64,000 nt of DNA. Source: RUG563 sp964423675. GTDB taxonomy: Bacteria; Bacillota; Clostridia; Christensenellales; Aristaeellaceae. The notes below the pieces were generated by a model. That model had not been told where the DNA came from. It searched no databases and saw only the letters and a list, made by a program, of their open reading frames with translations. Position 1 is the first letter of the stretch, and each line of letters begins with the position of its first letter. Shown here one piece after another: positions 16,689 to 25,812 of this stretch. The stretch lies in assembly GCA_964423675.1 (NCBI GenBank), contig CAYRFP010000004.1, positions 1 to 64,000 on the forward strand. The letters run 5' to 3'. The position numbers and the translations under genes are program-made.

Positions 16689-19319
16689 TTATTTGCGGCT
16701 TACCTTCCGTTGAATCAGCTTGACCAATTCAACGATTGGAATCATGCAAAGCGCCAGACCCATGGCCACGGCGTATTCTGCCAAGGAAATAGAGGTAAAG
16801 CCGAAGGCAGAAACCAGGAAGGGCACATAGATCACCGATGTGGTGAGCACGAGCGCGGCCAGCATGCTGCCCCAAAGCCAGAGGTTTTGCCTGCTCAGGG
16901 TGAAAATGCTGCCCCGCTGAGAGCGCATGTTCAGGGCATGGAAGATTTCCGCCATGGACATGGTCAGAAACGCCATGGTCACGCCATCCGGGCTATCCGT
17001 GATGGTCCAGGTGCCATACTCCATAAAATGCCCAAGGAAGTAGGCTGCAATGGTCAGCAGCGAAACCAGAAGCCCTTGATAGGCAATGTCAAAGCCCACG
17101 CCGCCGGAGAAAATCCCTTCCTTAGCGTCCCGGGGCTTGCGGCGCATGGCGTCCGGCTCGCCCGGCTCCATGCCCAGCGCTAGGGCAGGCAGACTGTCGG
17201 TGATCAGATTGATCCACAGAATGTGTACCGGCTCCAGAATGGTAAAGCCCAGCATGGTGGCGGTAAAGATGGAGATCACTTCGCTGAGATTCGAGGACAG
17301 GAGGAACTGGATGGCTTTACGGATATTGGCGTAAATGCGTCGGCCTTCCTCCACGGCGGAAACGATAGTGGCAAAGTTATCATCGGCTAGAATCATGTCC
17401 GCCACGTTCTTGGTCACGTCCGTTCCGGTAATGCCCATGCCCACGCCGATATCGGCGGCTTTAATGCTGGGCGCATCGTTTACGCCGTCACCGGTCATGG
17501 CGGTAATCTTGCCCCGACGTTTCCAGGCTTCCACAATCCGCACCTTGTGCTCCGGCTGCACGCGGGCATACACGCTGTATTGCTCAATCGCGCGATCCAG
17601 CTGTTCATCCGTCATGCTGTCCAGCGCTTGGCCCATAATAGCCTGAGAGGCGTTTTCAATCAGCCCCAGCTCTCTGGCAATGGCTACGGCGGTATCGATA
17701 TGATCGCCGGTGATCATAATGGCGCGGATACCCGCTTCCTTGCATTGCGCCACAGCAGCCTTGACCTCCGGGCGTACGGGGTCGATCATGCCGGTCAGGC
17801 CAACGAAAACCAGATCCTGTTCCAGCGCTGCTGCGCTGGTATCCTGGGGCAGGGTGGAATAATCCCGGTAAGCGCAGGCCAGCACACGGAGCGCTTTGTC
17901 CGCCATGCGCTTGTTTTCTGCCAACACCGCCTGACGATCTGCCTCCGTCATGGGCCGCGGGCCGGAAGACGAGAGAATTTGCGTACAGCGGTTCAGCACC
18001 TCGTCTGGGGCGCCTTTGGTGAATTGACGCACGATCTTGTCCGCCCCATGGAGGGTAGACATCATTTTGCGCTGGGAATCAAAGGGCGCTTCGCCGACGC
18101 GGGGAAACGTCTGCTTGAGGTCATCCTTGTGAAAACCTTCCTGGAAGGCATAATTGACCAGGGCACATTCAGTGGGCTCGCCGATAGCTTGCTGGTTTTC
18201 GTCCAGCTGGGCGTCGGAGCAAAGGGCCATGCCCTGCGCCAGCAGCGCCTTGTCCACGCCGTATGCATCCACTACGGTCATTTTGTTCTGAGTCAGGGTG
18301 CCGGTTTTATCCGAGCAGATCACCTGCGCGCAACCCAGCGTTTCCACGGCAGTCAGCCGACGAATAACGGCGTTTCGTTTGGACATTCTTGTTACGCCGA
18401 TAGACAGCACGATGGTGACAACGGCGGCCAATCCTTCCGGAATGGCGGCTACAGCCAGAGAAATGGCGGTCATGAAGGAGGGGAGCACCACATGGGTCAA
18501 ATCCAGACTGCCGTGACGGAGAACCCCGGCAAGGAAGACGATTACGCAGATGCCAAGCACCAGCCAGGTCAGCACCCGGCTCAATCCTGCCAGCTTTACC
18601 TGCAGCGGCGTCTGTTCGTCCTGAGCCTGATTCAGGGCATCGGCGATTTTTCCCATTTCGGTTTTCATGCCCGTATCACAGACGATCGCCGTGCCGCGGC
18701 CATAAACCACGGTGGAACCCATATACAGCATGTTCTTCCGATCGCCCAGCGGAACGGAATCGCCGCTCAAAGTTTCCTCCTGCTTGAGCACGGGCACGGA
18801 TTCGCCAGTCAGCGCAGCTTCCTCAATTTTCAGCGATGCGCATTCCAACACACGTGCATCTGCCGGTACACTGTCGCCGGCTTCCAGCAGGATAATATCG
18901 CCGGGCACCAGTTCTTCACTTTTTATCAGCTGCTGCTTGCCATTGCGCAACACCTTGGAAACAGCAGCTGTCATGGTTTTTAAGGCGGCGATGGCTTCTT
19001 CGGCCTTGCTTTCTTGAATCACGCCCAGCACGGAATTGAGCACAACCACAAACAGAATAATCAACGAATCCACCATTGATCCGTTTTCTTCCAGCATGGA
19101 GGTAACGCCGGAAATCACAGCCGCCGCCAGCAGCACGATAATCATGGGATCGGCCAGCTGCTTGAGAAAGCGCTGCAACAGCGTTTCCTTTTTGCCTTCA
19201 GCTAAGCGGTTTGGCCCTATCTGGGAAAGCCGACGGGCGGCTTCTTCTTCAGTTAAGCCCTGAGCGCTGGTTTTCGTTTCTTCCAGCACCGCTTCTTTGC
19301 TCATTAGATACGGTTTCAT
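16689..19319 (-). CDS. P-type cation ATPase (Ca2+/Mn2+-type, PMR1/YoaB-like)
   Basis: 876-aa P2-type ATPase of the calcium-pump family. N-terminal cation-ATPase domain, actuator loop with LTGESVPV, phosphorylation site Asp337 in DKTGTLTQNKMTV, nucleotide-binding region with FTKGAPDEVL, hinge MTGDGVNDAPSIK and about ten membrane helices (VAAIPEGLAAVV is the helix-4 ion site). It expels a divalent cation at the expense of ATP. The Mn2+-sensing yybP-ykoY riboswitch in its leader (19389-19473) argues for manganese as a physiological substrate. ATG 19319 follows GGAAGGG by 7 nt; an ATG four bases earlier is out of frame. Confidence 0.92.
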   Translation of the reverse strand: MKPYLMSKEAVLEETKTSAQGLTEEEAARRLSQIGPNRLAEGKKETLLQRFLKQLADPMIIVLLAAAVISGVTSMLEENGSMVDSLIILFVVVLNSVLGVIQESKAEEAIAALKTMTAAVSKVLRNGKQQLIKSEELVPGDIILLEAGDSVPADARVLECASLKIEEAALTGESVPVLKQEETLSGDSVPLGDRKNMLYMGSTVVYGRGTAIVCDTGMKTEMGKIADALNQAQDEQTPLQVKLAGLSRVLTWLVLGICVIVFLAGVLRHGSLDLTHVVLPSFMTAISLAVAAIPEGLAAVVTIVLSIGVTRMSKRNAVIRRLTAVETLGCAQVICSDKTGTLTQNKMTVVDAYGVDKALLAQGMALCSDAQLDENQQAIGEPTECALVNYAFQEGFHKDDLKQTFPRVGEAPFDSQRKMMSTLHGADKIVRQFTKGAPDEVLNRCTQILSSSGPRPMTEADRQAVLAENKRMADKALRVLACAYRDYSTLPQDTSAAALEQDLVFVGLTGMIDPVRPEVKAAVAQCKEAGIRAIMITGDHIDTAVAIARELGLIENASQAIMGQALDSMTDEQLDRAIEQYSVYARVQPEHKVRIVEAWKRRGKITAMTGDGVNDAPSIKAADIGVGMGITGTDVTKNVADMILADDNFATIVSAVEEGRRIYANIRKAIQFLLSSNLSEVISIFTATMLGFTILEPVHILWINLITDSLPALALGMEPGEPDAMRRKPRDAKEGIFSGGVGFDIAYQGLLVSLLTIAAYFLGHFMEYGTWTITDSPDGVTMAFLTMSMAEIFHALNMRSQRGSIFTLSRQNLWLWGSMLAALVLTTSVIYVPFLVSAFGFTSISLAEYAVAMGLALCMIPIVELVKLIQRKVSRK

Positions 19320-19352
19320 ACATGTTCCCTTCCTTTGATCGGATTAAAAACA

Positions 19353-19398
19353 GAGACCCGTGCACAAGCGTTCTCTTTGGCGCTTGTACATGAGTCTC
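19353..19398 (-). terminator. Terminator of the riboswitch expression platform
   Basis: An 18-position stem with one mismatch: 5' arm begins GAGACTCATG, 3' arm ends GGGTCTC, loop CCAAAGAGAA, followed by TGTTTTT. The 5' arm overlaps the closing strand of aptamer helix P1, so terminator and folded aptamer exclude each other. Confidence 0.85.
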
Positions 19399-19473
19399 GT
19401 CATTTAAGACAAGCCAGATCTTTCGACCGTGTGTTGACTTGCCACGCAATGTTGCGCAAACTACTCCCTCACG
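19389..19473 (-). ncRNA. yybP-ykoY manganese riboswitch
   Basis: Minus-strand leader of the P-type ATPase. Family landmarks are in order: GAGGGAGTAG directly after the 5' strand of P1 (CGTGAG), then CAAGTCAACA opening the long arm, a GAAA-capped hairpin, CTGGCTTG closing it, and GACGAGACTC before the 3' strand of P1 (CTCATG). Known members bind Mn2+ and commonly precede cation pumps such as YoaB. Since the folded aptamer consumes part of the terminator stem (19353-19398), an ON switch is predicted: Mn2+ permits read-through. Confidence 0.85.
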
Positions 19474-19492
19474 GGTATGCTGTCCTTCTTTT

Positions 19493-19520
19493 ATTTTACC
19501 TGCTTTTGTGCGTCTGTCAA
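19493..19520 (-). promoter_or_regulatory. Promoter of the riboswitch-ATPase transcript
   Basis: Minus-strand TTGACA (19515-19520), 16-bp spacer, TAAAAT (19493-19498); gives a leader of about 165 nt. Confidence 0.75.
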
Positions 19521-19590
19521 GCCCCCTTTTTCAGATAATGCGGCAAAAGCGGGGCAAGAATGTAAAAAAAGCGAAGGAGACGCAGAAGGA

Positions 19591-19619
19591 TTGTTTTTTG
19601 CGGGCGGTTATGATAAAAT
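19591..19619 (+). promoter_or_regulatory. Promoter of the DUF368 gene
   Basis: TTGTTT (19591-19596), 17-bp spacer, TAAAAT (19614-19619). Confidence 0.6.
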
Positions 19620-19702
19620 GTTACAATGTCTTGCTTTCCATGCGCTTGCGCCTGGACGGGACACAACACGGATGGATGCAGACGGAAAATGGAGGAGAGG
19701 GC

Positions 19703-20539
19703 ATGAAAAAGCCTTTTATGGATTGGATTTTACTGGTGTTGCGCGGCATTCTGGTGGGCTTCGGAGCGATTATGCCGGGCATCAGCGGGGGCACGCTGTG
19801 TGTGGCCTTTGGAATGTATCAGCCGCTGATGAATCTGCTGGCACACCCTTTTAAGGCGCTTCGCAAGGATGGCTTGCGGCTGGCGTTTTTTGTGCTGGGC
19901 GTTGGCATTGGATTTGTGGGTCTGGCCGGTGTGGCGGACTGGCTGATGGCCAAGGATAGCGATGGCATCACATGCGCCTTTATCGGCTTGATTCTGGGAA
20001 CGCTGCCCGGCCTGTGGATGGAAGCGGGCAAAAAGGGCCGAGGCCGGGGTTCCTATCTGTGGATGCTGGGGGGCTTTGTTGTGCTTGGTGGTGTGCTGAT
20101 GGCACTTCGCCAGGGCGGCGGCATCACGATTGCGCCGGACTTTTGGGGCTTCCTGCTTTGCGGCATTTTCTGGGGGCTTAGCTTTGTGGTGCCCGGTCTG
20201 GGATCTTCCACGCTGCTGATCTTCTTTGGCCTGTATCAGCCGATGCTGGAAGGCATTGCGCATCTTTCCTTCTCTGTGCTGATTCCTCTGGCGATTGGCA
20301 TGGGGCTGTGTCTTCTGACGCTTCCCAAGGCCGTAAATCATGCGCTGGAGAAGAAGCCGTCCCAGATTTCACATGCGATTATCGGTGTTACGGCGGCCAG
20401 TGTTCTGGCAGTGGTTCCATCCGGAGTTTTCCAGTCTACGGGACGGGCGATGATTGCGCTTTTGTATATGGCGGCGGGCTTCGTTCTGGCCTTTACGGCA
20501 GATCGCATCTGCGCCCGGCTGGCGAAGGCTAACGAATAA
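19703..20539 (+). CDS. DUF368 membrane protein (polyprenyl-phosphate transporter family)
   Basis: 278-aa integral membrane protein with about eight hydrophobic helices. The DUF368 signature occurs twice as an inverted-type internal repeat: GFGAIMPGISGGTL near residue 18 and GLSFVVPGLGSSTLL near residue 160. DUF368 proteins (PopT) have been shown to recycle undecaprenyl phosphate across the membrane for cell-wall synthesis; applying that here is by family. ATG 19703 follows GGAGGAGAGG; a longer frame back to 19439 crosses the promoter and the riboswitch region and is rejected. Stands alone between divergent and convergent neighbours. Confidence 0.88.
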   Translation: MKKPFMDWILLVLRGILVGFGAIMPGISGGTLCVAFGMYQPLMNLLAHPFKALRKDGLRLAFFVLGVGIGFVGLAGVADWLMAKDSDGITCAFIGLILGTLPGLWMEAGKKGRGRGSYLWMLGGFVVLGGVLMALRQGGGITIAPDFWGFLLCGIFWGLSFVVPGLGSSTLLIFFGLYQPMLEGIAHLSFSVLIPLAIGMGLCLLTLPKAVNHALEKKPSQISHAIIGVTAASVLAVVPSGVFQSTGRAMIALLYMAAGFVLAFTADRICARLAKANE

Positions 20540-20580
20540 GAAATCTTGAATCTGCCGTTCTTTGCTTCGGACATTATTGA

Positions 20581-20626
20581 AAACAGCCCAGCGTTCTGCG
20601 GGATGCCGCAAAGCGCCGGGCTGTTT
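20581..20626. terminator. Bidirectional terminator with nested hairpin
   Basis: AAACAGCCC / GGGCTGTTT outer stem enclosing a smaller GCGG/CCGC hairpin; between the convergent genes ending at 20539 and 20646. Confidence 0.8.
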
Positions 20627-20645
20627 CTTTAGTAATATAAATGGA

Positions 20646-23600
20646 TTAATACTGAACTTTGATGGTACGGATCTGGAAGGGCTTGAGTGAAAGCGTACCA
20701 TCGGCCACGGTTTCCTGTTCTTCTTCCAGCATGTTGCACAGCTTCAGCTCCTTCACCGGGTGCTGGAAATGCAGCTTCACGTTGGCATAATCACCGGTGG
20801 ATTCATAGAGCCGCAGGATATACGCCTTCTCCGCATCCTCGCAGGGCTTCACGGATTCAATGATTACATTATCGGCGTTTTCCAGAGAAACCAGCGGCTC
20901 GGCCGAGAACGCGCCAGCCTTGGCGATAGGCGCATAGTTGAACATATACGCGGGCTGCACAACGCTCTTTGCGCCGTAGGCTTCCGTATGGGGCAGAATG
21001 GCATAGCGGCAGAGATGGCGGCCCTTATCGCCCTGATCGTCGGGCAGAATACCGCCCTTATGCAGGGACAGGCGCATGCTGCCTTCATTGACAGACAGGC
21101 CGTATTTGCAATCGTTGAGCAAAGCAACGCCATAAGTTGTTTCACTCAGATCGCTGTATTTATGGTTGCAGATTTCAAACCGCGCTTTTTCTACATCGGT
21201 GGAGCGATGATTGGAGCGCCGAATGCAGCCGAACTGCACTTCGTTGCGCACGCCATCGCAATGGAGCGCGGTATCAAAGGCCGTCTTAAGGAAGCGATGC
21301 TCTTCCTGCCAATTCATAACCGTGTCAAAGACGATCATGGGCGAAGACGCGCTGAACACCAGATCCTGTTCAATCGTAGACTTTTCAGAAATGGCCCACT
21401 TGCAGCGAATGCGCAATTCCACCGGGCCGTCCGCCACCACTTCCCGGGACAGCAGCTTGCCTACCGGCGCGAATTTTTCTTCGATATCCGCATCCACATC
21501 CCAGTTATCCCAGGCAGCGGGCAGATCCTCGGCCATAAGGAAGGTGTTGAAGGGCAGCCCCTGCACCAGTTCCCGGCCGTTGCGCCGGTCGATCATGGAA
21601 GCGATGCCGCCGTTAGCGTCGAAGGTGATTTCAGCAAAGGGAGTGGTCAGGTGATCGCCGTTCAGGATAAAGGGCGAAGCAGCTTTCGAGGCTTCCTTCG
21701 TGAAGCGAATGGTGCGGGAGCCAAACGCAGGAATGTCTGCTCCAGCTACGGCCAGCTTCCGTTCGCCATTCAGATCGGTAAACGCCTGCGCCGTCAAGCC
21801 TTCCACACCATCTTCCTGCGCGTCCAGATACAAGGTGTCCTGACGGGCAAAGGGCAGGGGATTAAGCAGGGTTTGGGCGTTTTCCGTGGCGTCACCGGGC
21901 AGCAGCGCCGTCGTCATGGCCTTGGCCTGTTCAATGGTTTCAGCGATCACCTTGCGGGTTTCTTCATGCACAGAGTGGATGCAGGTACCGGGCAGAATAT
22001 CGTGGAACTGCCGCACCAGCATCGTATTGGTCAGGGGCGCGATATCCTTGCCGTCTGCCACAGCGTTCCGCTTCACAGCGTCCATAACCGTTGCCAGTTC
22101 CAGATTATGCAGCGCGATTTCGCACAGGCGGTTGCCCCGCTTGATTTCGTGCTGGTTGGTCAGGGTACCACGATGCAATTCCAGATACATTTCGCCAGCG
22201 TAAACACTGGGATACTGAATGCTTTCTTCCAGCTGATGCATAAATTCGCTGACTGTCATGTCCTTGCACTTGGGCACACCGGCCAAATCGTGCATCCGCC
22301 GGGCGGATTCGATCATTTCAAATTCCGGGCCGCCGCCGCCATCGCCCTTGCCGTAAGAGAACAGACGCATATCGGACGAACGCTTTTCCTGGATGGCGTC
22401 GTCGCCGTCAGTGATTTCGTGGAGGGTTTCCGGGGTGGGGCCGATATGGGTGCGGTTCAGATGGGTGAGCACCCGCGTGCCGTCCAGACCCTGCCAATAG
22501 AAGGAGGTGTAAGGGAATTTGTTGGTATCATTCCAGGCCATTTTTGTGGTCAGGAAATAATCTACACAGCAGCCCTTCATGATCTGGGGGATAGCGTAGG
22601 AATAGCCAAAGGTGTCGGGCAGCCAGAAGCTGTCGGCGGTGTAATTGAAATATTTGCGGGTGAAGCGCTGGCCCCACAGGAACTGGCGGATCATGCTTTC
22701 GCCGCCGGTCAGGTTGCAATCGCATTCCACCCAAACGCCGCCATTGGGTTCATAACGGCCTTCCGCTACAGCCTGCTGAATGCGCTGGAACAATTCCGGA
22801 TACAGCCGCCGGATCACATCGCTGTGATATGCAGAGGACTGAACAAACTTGTATTCCGGATATTCTGCCATCAGGTTCAGCTGATTTGCATAGGTGCGGG
22901 CGCACTTTTTCTTGGTTTCCGAGATAGGCCAGAGCCAGGCAGTATCCATATGGCTGTGGCCGATCAGACCCACCATGGGCGTGCCTTCGCCGTTTTTCTT
23001 GGCCAGCTGTTCCTTGAACAGCGGAGCAGCTGCGCGCAGACCTGCCCGGAACTGTTCGCTGGTGCAGGTGGCAGGATCATAATACAGCTTCAGATGCGCT
23101 TCATACAGCGCGCGCTCCACCTCGGCGCGGCGGAAGGAATTTTCAGGAAGTGCCTGACGCAGAGAAAGCATCGTTTCCAGATCGAACAGGAAATCCATGA
23201 TTTCGTCATCCCGCAGGCAAATGTCCATGCCGCCTACATCATATTCGAACGTGGGCAGACATTCGCTGCGCAGCGGCTGAGTGCCGGGCACCACATGATA
23301 GGCATAGCATTCCAGCGCAAAATCCAGCTTTTCGCCGGCCTTGGCGCAGGGAACGATTCGGTTGCAGTAATGGTTGCCATGGGAGCCTTCTACGAACTTA
23401 GCGGCGTAATTGGAATGAATGCAGCCGTTTAGCCACAGCGTGGCTTCAAAAAACTTCATCTTCGGCCAGAGGAACAGCGTTTTTCCATCCAGCTGTTCAG
23501 GAACGGTATAGCTGCCCTTAAACCAGCCATACACCCCTTCACCGCCCCATTTTTCCTTGGTGGGAACGGCAAAAAGAGCGTCATCCGGGATTTGATGCAG

Positions 23601-23726
23601 CGTTTCTCTGGTTTCAAAAAGTGTGGTGTCCACATGGCCTACAGGGGAGAAAAGTAGGCTATGCAGGGTTTTGGTCATTCGCCGAAGCTTGCGCAGGGTT
23701 TGCTCCATGCCCTTATCGGTAATCAT
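20646..23726 (-). CDS. Alpha-mannosidase, glycoside hydrolase family 38 (long form)
   Basis: 1026-aa GH38 enzyme without signal peptide. An N-terminal beta domain (about 1-250) precedes the catalytic domain, which opens with the metal-binding GHSHMDTAWLWP (near residue 260) and contains the nucleophile Asp in WLPDTFGYSYAIPQIMKG (near 370) and GDGGGGPEFEM. Middle three-helix region and C-terminal beta-sandwich domains fill the rest, to a normal length for the family. It removes terminal alpha-mannose from oligosaccharides. ATG 23726 was chosen (GGAG 8 nt upstream) over a GTG two codons earlier, which is too close to the site. Divergent from a second GH38 operon. No convincing promoter seen upstream on this strand. 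Confidence 0.92.
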   Translation of the reverse strand: MITDKGMEQTLRKLRRMTKTLHSLLFSPVGHVDTTLFETRETLHQIPDDALFAVPTKEKWGGEGVYGWFKGSYTVPEQLDGKTLFLWPKMKFFEATLWLNGCIHSNYAAKFVEGSHGNHYCNRIVPCAKAGEKLDFALECYAYHVVPGTQPLRSECLPTFEYDVGGMDICLRDDEIMDFLFDLETMLSLRQALPENSFRRAEVERALYEAHLKLYYDPATCTSEQFRAGLRAAAPLFKEQLAKKNGEGTPMVGLIGHSHMDTAWLWPISETKKKCARTYANQLNLMAEYPEYKFVQSSAYHSDVIRRLYPELFQRIQQAVAEGRYEPNGGVWVECDCNLTGGESMIRQFLWGQRFTRKYFNYTADSFWLPDTFGYSYAIPQIMKGCCVDYFLTTKMAWNDTNKFPYTSFYWQGLDGTRVLTHLNRTHIGPTPETLHEITDGDDAIQEKRSSDMRLFSYGKGDGGGGPEFEMIESARRMHDLAGVPKCKDMTVSEFMHQLEESIQYPSVYAGEMYLELHRGTLTNQHEIKRGNRLCEIALHNLELATVMDAVKRNAVADGKDIAPLTNTMLVRQFHDILPGTCIHSVHEETRKVIAETIEQAKAMTTALLPGDATENAQTLLNPLPFARQDTLYLDAQEDGVEGLTAQAFTDLNGERKLAVAGADIPAFGSRTIRFTKEASKAASPFILNGDHLTTPFAEITFDANGGIASMIDRRNGRELVQGLPFNTFLMAEDLPAAWDNWDVDADIEEKFAPVGKLLSREVVADGPVELRIRCKWAISEKSTIEQDLVFSASSPMIVFDTVMNWQEEHRFLKTAFDTALHCDGVRNEVQFGCIRRSNHRSTDVEKARFEICNHKYSDLSETTYGVALLNDCKYGLSVNEGSMRLSLHKGGILPDDQGDKGRHLCRYAILPHTEAYGAKSVVQPAYMFNYAPIAKAGAFSAEPLVSLENADNVIIESVKPCEDAEKAYILRLYESTGDYANVKLHFQHPVKELKLCNMLEEEQETVADGTLSLKPFQIRTIKVQY

Positions 23727-23868
23727 AAGCACGTCTCCTTTGTTGTATTGGCATAGTTCCTTCTACAAATTCGCGCTGGAAGGAAATTTTCCTCTTAAAG
23801 GGAGCAAAAGATTTATAAAAAAAAGCAGAGAAATGGATGCGTTGAATAAAATATGGCGGTTTTCTTCA

Positions 23869-23897
23869 TTGACAAGTTCTGAACGAATCGATACAAT
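23869..23897 (+). promoter_or_regulatory. Promoter of the GNAT-oxidoreductase/GH38 operon
   Basis: Perfect TTGACA (23869-23874), 17-bp spacer, TACAAT (23892-23897). Confidence 0.8.
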
Positions 23898-23953
23898 AGA
23901 CAGGAAGCGGAGAAAGGCCGCAGGAGAAAACGTTGGAACAGGGGGATAAAACG

Positions 23954-25804
23954 ATGTCGCAGCTGAAAATGTACTGGCTTGCGGGTTCTGTCATTCCGAA
24001 GGCGGAATTACCGAAAGGCTATTCTTTTTCAAACTATGCAGGGCCGCAGGATCAAATGCCCTGGGTGCTTTGCTGCCGCAATGGGCTGGCGAAGGACAGC
24101 GACGGTATAGAAAAATTTGAAAATGCGATTATCAAGCACCGGGATGCGATTCCGGAGACAGATGTTATTTTCCTGGATTATCAGGGCGAGCATGTAGGCA
24201 CGATTACGGCGATCTATCACCCGGTCGAGCAAATCGGCGAAGTGCATATGGTGGCCATTCGGGAGGATTATCGGGGTAAGGGACTGTCCGGTGCGATGAT
24301 GAGCAAGGCGCTGGAAAAGCTGGCGCAGCAGAAAGAACTGCGCTATGTCTATCTGACCACGGACGCCTGGCGCAAGGCTGCTGTGAAGGGCTATCTGACA
24401 GCGGGCTTTTTGCCGGTGGATTATGCCGAGGTGGATATGCTGGATCGCTGGAAGGAAGCGTTGGCGGCGATTGACGTGAAGGAAACCCGGTTCGTGAATG
24501 AACAGGGCGAATACTGCGGCGTAATTCATGCCTATGATAATGAAGCCCGGGCGAAGCTTTGCAGCCGGGAAAAGATCCGCATCGGCGTATTCGGCGCGGG
24601 CCGTGGCAAGAGCATGGCGGATTTCTGCCAGCAAACCGGCGAAGCAGAACTGGTTGCTATTTGCGATGGCTTCGCCCCTGCTCTGGAAAGCGCCAAGCGT
24701 GCTTATGGTGATCAACTGGATTATTATACGGATTTTGACGAGTTCCTCAAAGAGGATATGGACGCAGTTGTGCTGGCGAACTTTGCCAACGAACATGCCC
24801 CCTATGCCGTTCGCTGCTTTAAGGCGGGCAAGCATGTGTTCAGCGAAGTGTTGCCTGTGGAAACCATGGAGCAGGCTGTGGAACTGATTGAAGCGGCAGA
24901 GGAAAGCGGGATGATTTACGGCTACGGGGAGAACTATTGCTTCATGAACGCGCCCCGGGCCATGCGGACGGCTTATCGTTCTGGAAAACTGGGCAAGTTC
25001 GAATATGGCGAAGGCGAATACATGCATAATTGCGAGCCGGGCTGGCATCACTATACCCATGGCGGCGTGGCAGATCATTGGCGCAACACCATGTATTCTA
25101 CCTATTATTGTACGCATTCCATTGGCCCGCTGGTGTATATTACGGGGCTGCGGCCAGAGCAGGTCAGCGGTTTTGAATCGCCCTTCAATAAGCGCATGGA
25201 GCGCATGGGCGCAAAGGCTGGTCCCATCGGTGTGGAAATGATTACGCTCAAAGGCGGCGCACTGGTCAAGAGCATCCATGGCGTAGGCCCGTCTCGAAAT
25301 TCGGTGTGGTATTCTGTTTATGGAGAAAAGGGACGGATGGAAAGCCTGCGGGAAGACGCGGAAATGGGCGGCGCGAAAAAGGTCTATTATAATCTGGATG
25401 GTGAGCCTTGGACGCTGACGGAACCCAGGGATGAGAAGACCAGCAAATACGAAATGAGCGGCCACGGGGGATCGGACTTCTATGTGATGCACGAATTCCT
25501 GAAAAAGCTGCGGGGAGAGGAATCTCAGAATATCGGCGTCTATGAGGCCATGGATATGTTCCTGCCGGGCATGTTTGCCTATCGTTCTATTCTCAATGGC
25601 AATCAGCCCCAGAAGATTCCGAATCTGCGCTATGTGCAGGAACGGGAAAAATGGCGGCATGACCGTACCTGCACCAATGCGAAGCTTGCTGGCGATCAGC
25701 TGATTCCCAGCTATGGCCAGGGCAATCCGGAGATTCCCGAGGAAAGCTATCAGCATATGCGCGAATTGTTTGAAGAGCATCTGGCGCAGCAAAAGAAAGG
25801 ATGA
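23954..25804 (+). CDS. GNAT acetyltransferase fused to Gfo/Idh/MocA oxidoreductase
   Basis: 616 aa with two unrelated domains in one frame. Residues about 1-175 form a GNAT fold: VHMVAIREDYRGKGLSGAM carries the acetyl-CoA loop, followed by AAVKGYLTAGFLPV. From about 208 a Gfo/Idh/MocA NAD(P)-dependent sugar dehydrogenase begins with IGVFGAGRGKSM. At the place where many relatives have Glu-Lys-Pro with a catalytic Lys, this protein has SEVLP (near 298), so the usual Lys is absent. ATG 23954 is preferred (GGGGG 8 nt upstream); a TTG seven codons earlier with AGGAG is the alternative. Its stop overlaps the possible first start of the next GH38 gene, so the two are co-expressed. A role in modifying mannose-containing or amino sugars is inference. 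Confidence 0.85.
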   Translation: MSQLKMYWLAGSVIPKAELPKGYSFSNYAGPQDQMPWVLCCRNGLAKDSDGIEKFENAIIKHRDAIPETDVIFLDYQGEHVGTITAIYHPVEQIGEVHMVAIREDYRGKGLSGAMMSKALEKLAQQKELRYVYLTTDAWRKAAVKGYLTAGFLPVDYAEVDMLDRWKEALAAIDVKETRFVNEQGEYCGVIHAYDNEARAKLCSREKIRIGVFGAGRGKSMADFCQQTGEAELVAICDGFAPALESAKRAYGDQLDYYTDFDEFLKEDMDAVVLANFANEHAPYAVRCFKAGKHVFSEVLPVETMEQAVELIEAAEESGMIYGYGENYCFMNAPRAMRTAYRSGKLGKFEYGEGEYMHNCEPGWHHYTHGGVADHWRNTMYSTYYCTHSIGPLVYITGLRPEQVSGFESPFNKRMERMGAKAGPIGVEMITLKGGALVKSIHGVGPSRNSVWYSVYGEKGRMESLREDAEMGGAKKVYYNLDGEPWTLTEPRDEKTSKYEMSGHGGSDFYVMHEFLKKLRGEESQNIGVYEAMDMFLPGMFAYRSILNGNQPQKIPNLRYVQEREKWRHDRTCTNAKLAGDQLIPSYGQGNPEIPEESYQHMRELFEEHLAQQKKG

Positions 25805-25812
25805 GAAGCATA

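Noticed and set aside
17547..18983. 478-codon open frame on the plus strand
   Set aside because: Mirror of the P-type ATPase gene, which has all catalytic motifs.
20760..23432. 890-codon open frame on the plus strand
   Set aside because: Antisense to the GH38 gene, whose motifs are intact; the translation shows no family features and has no ribosome site. High GC codon use makes long mirror frames.
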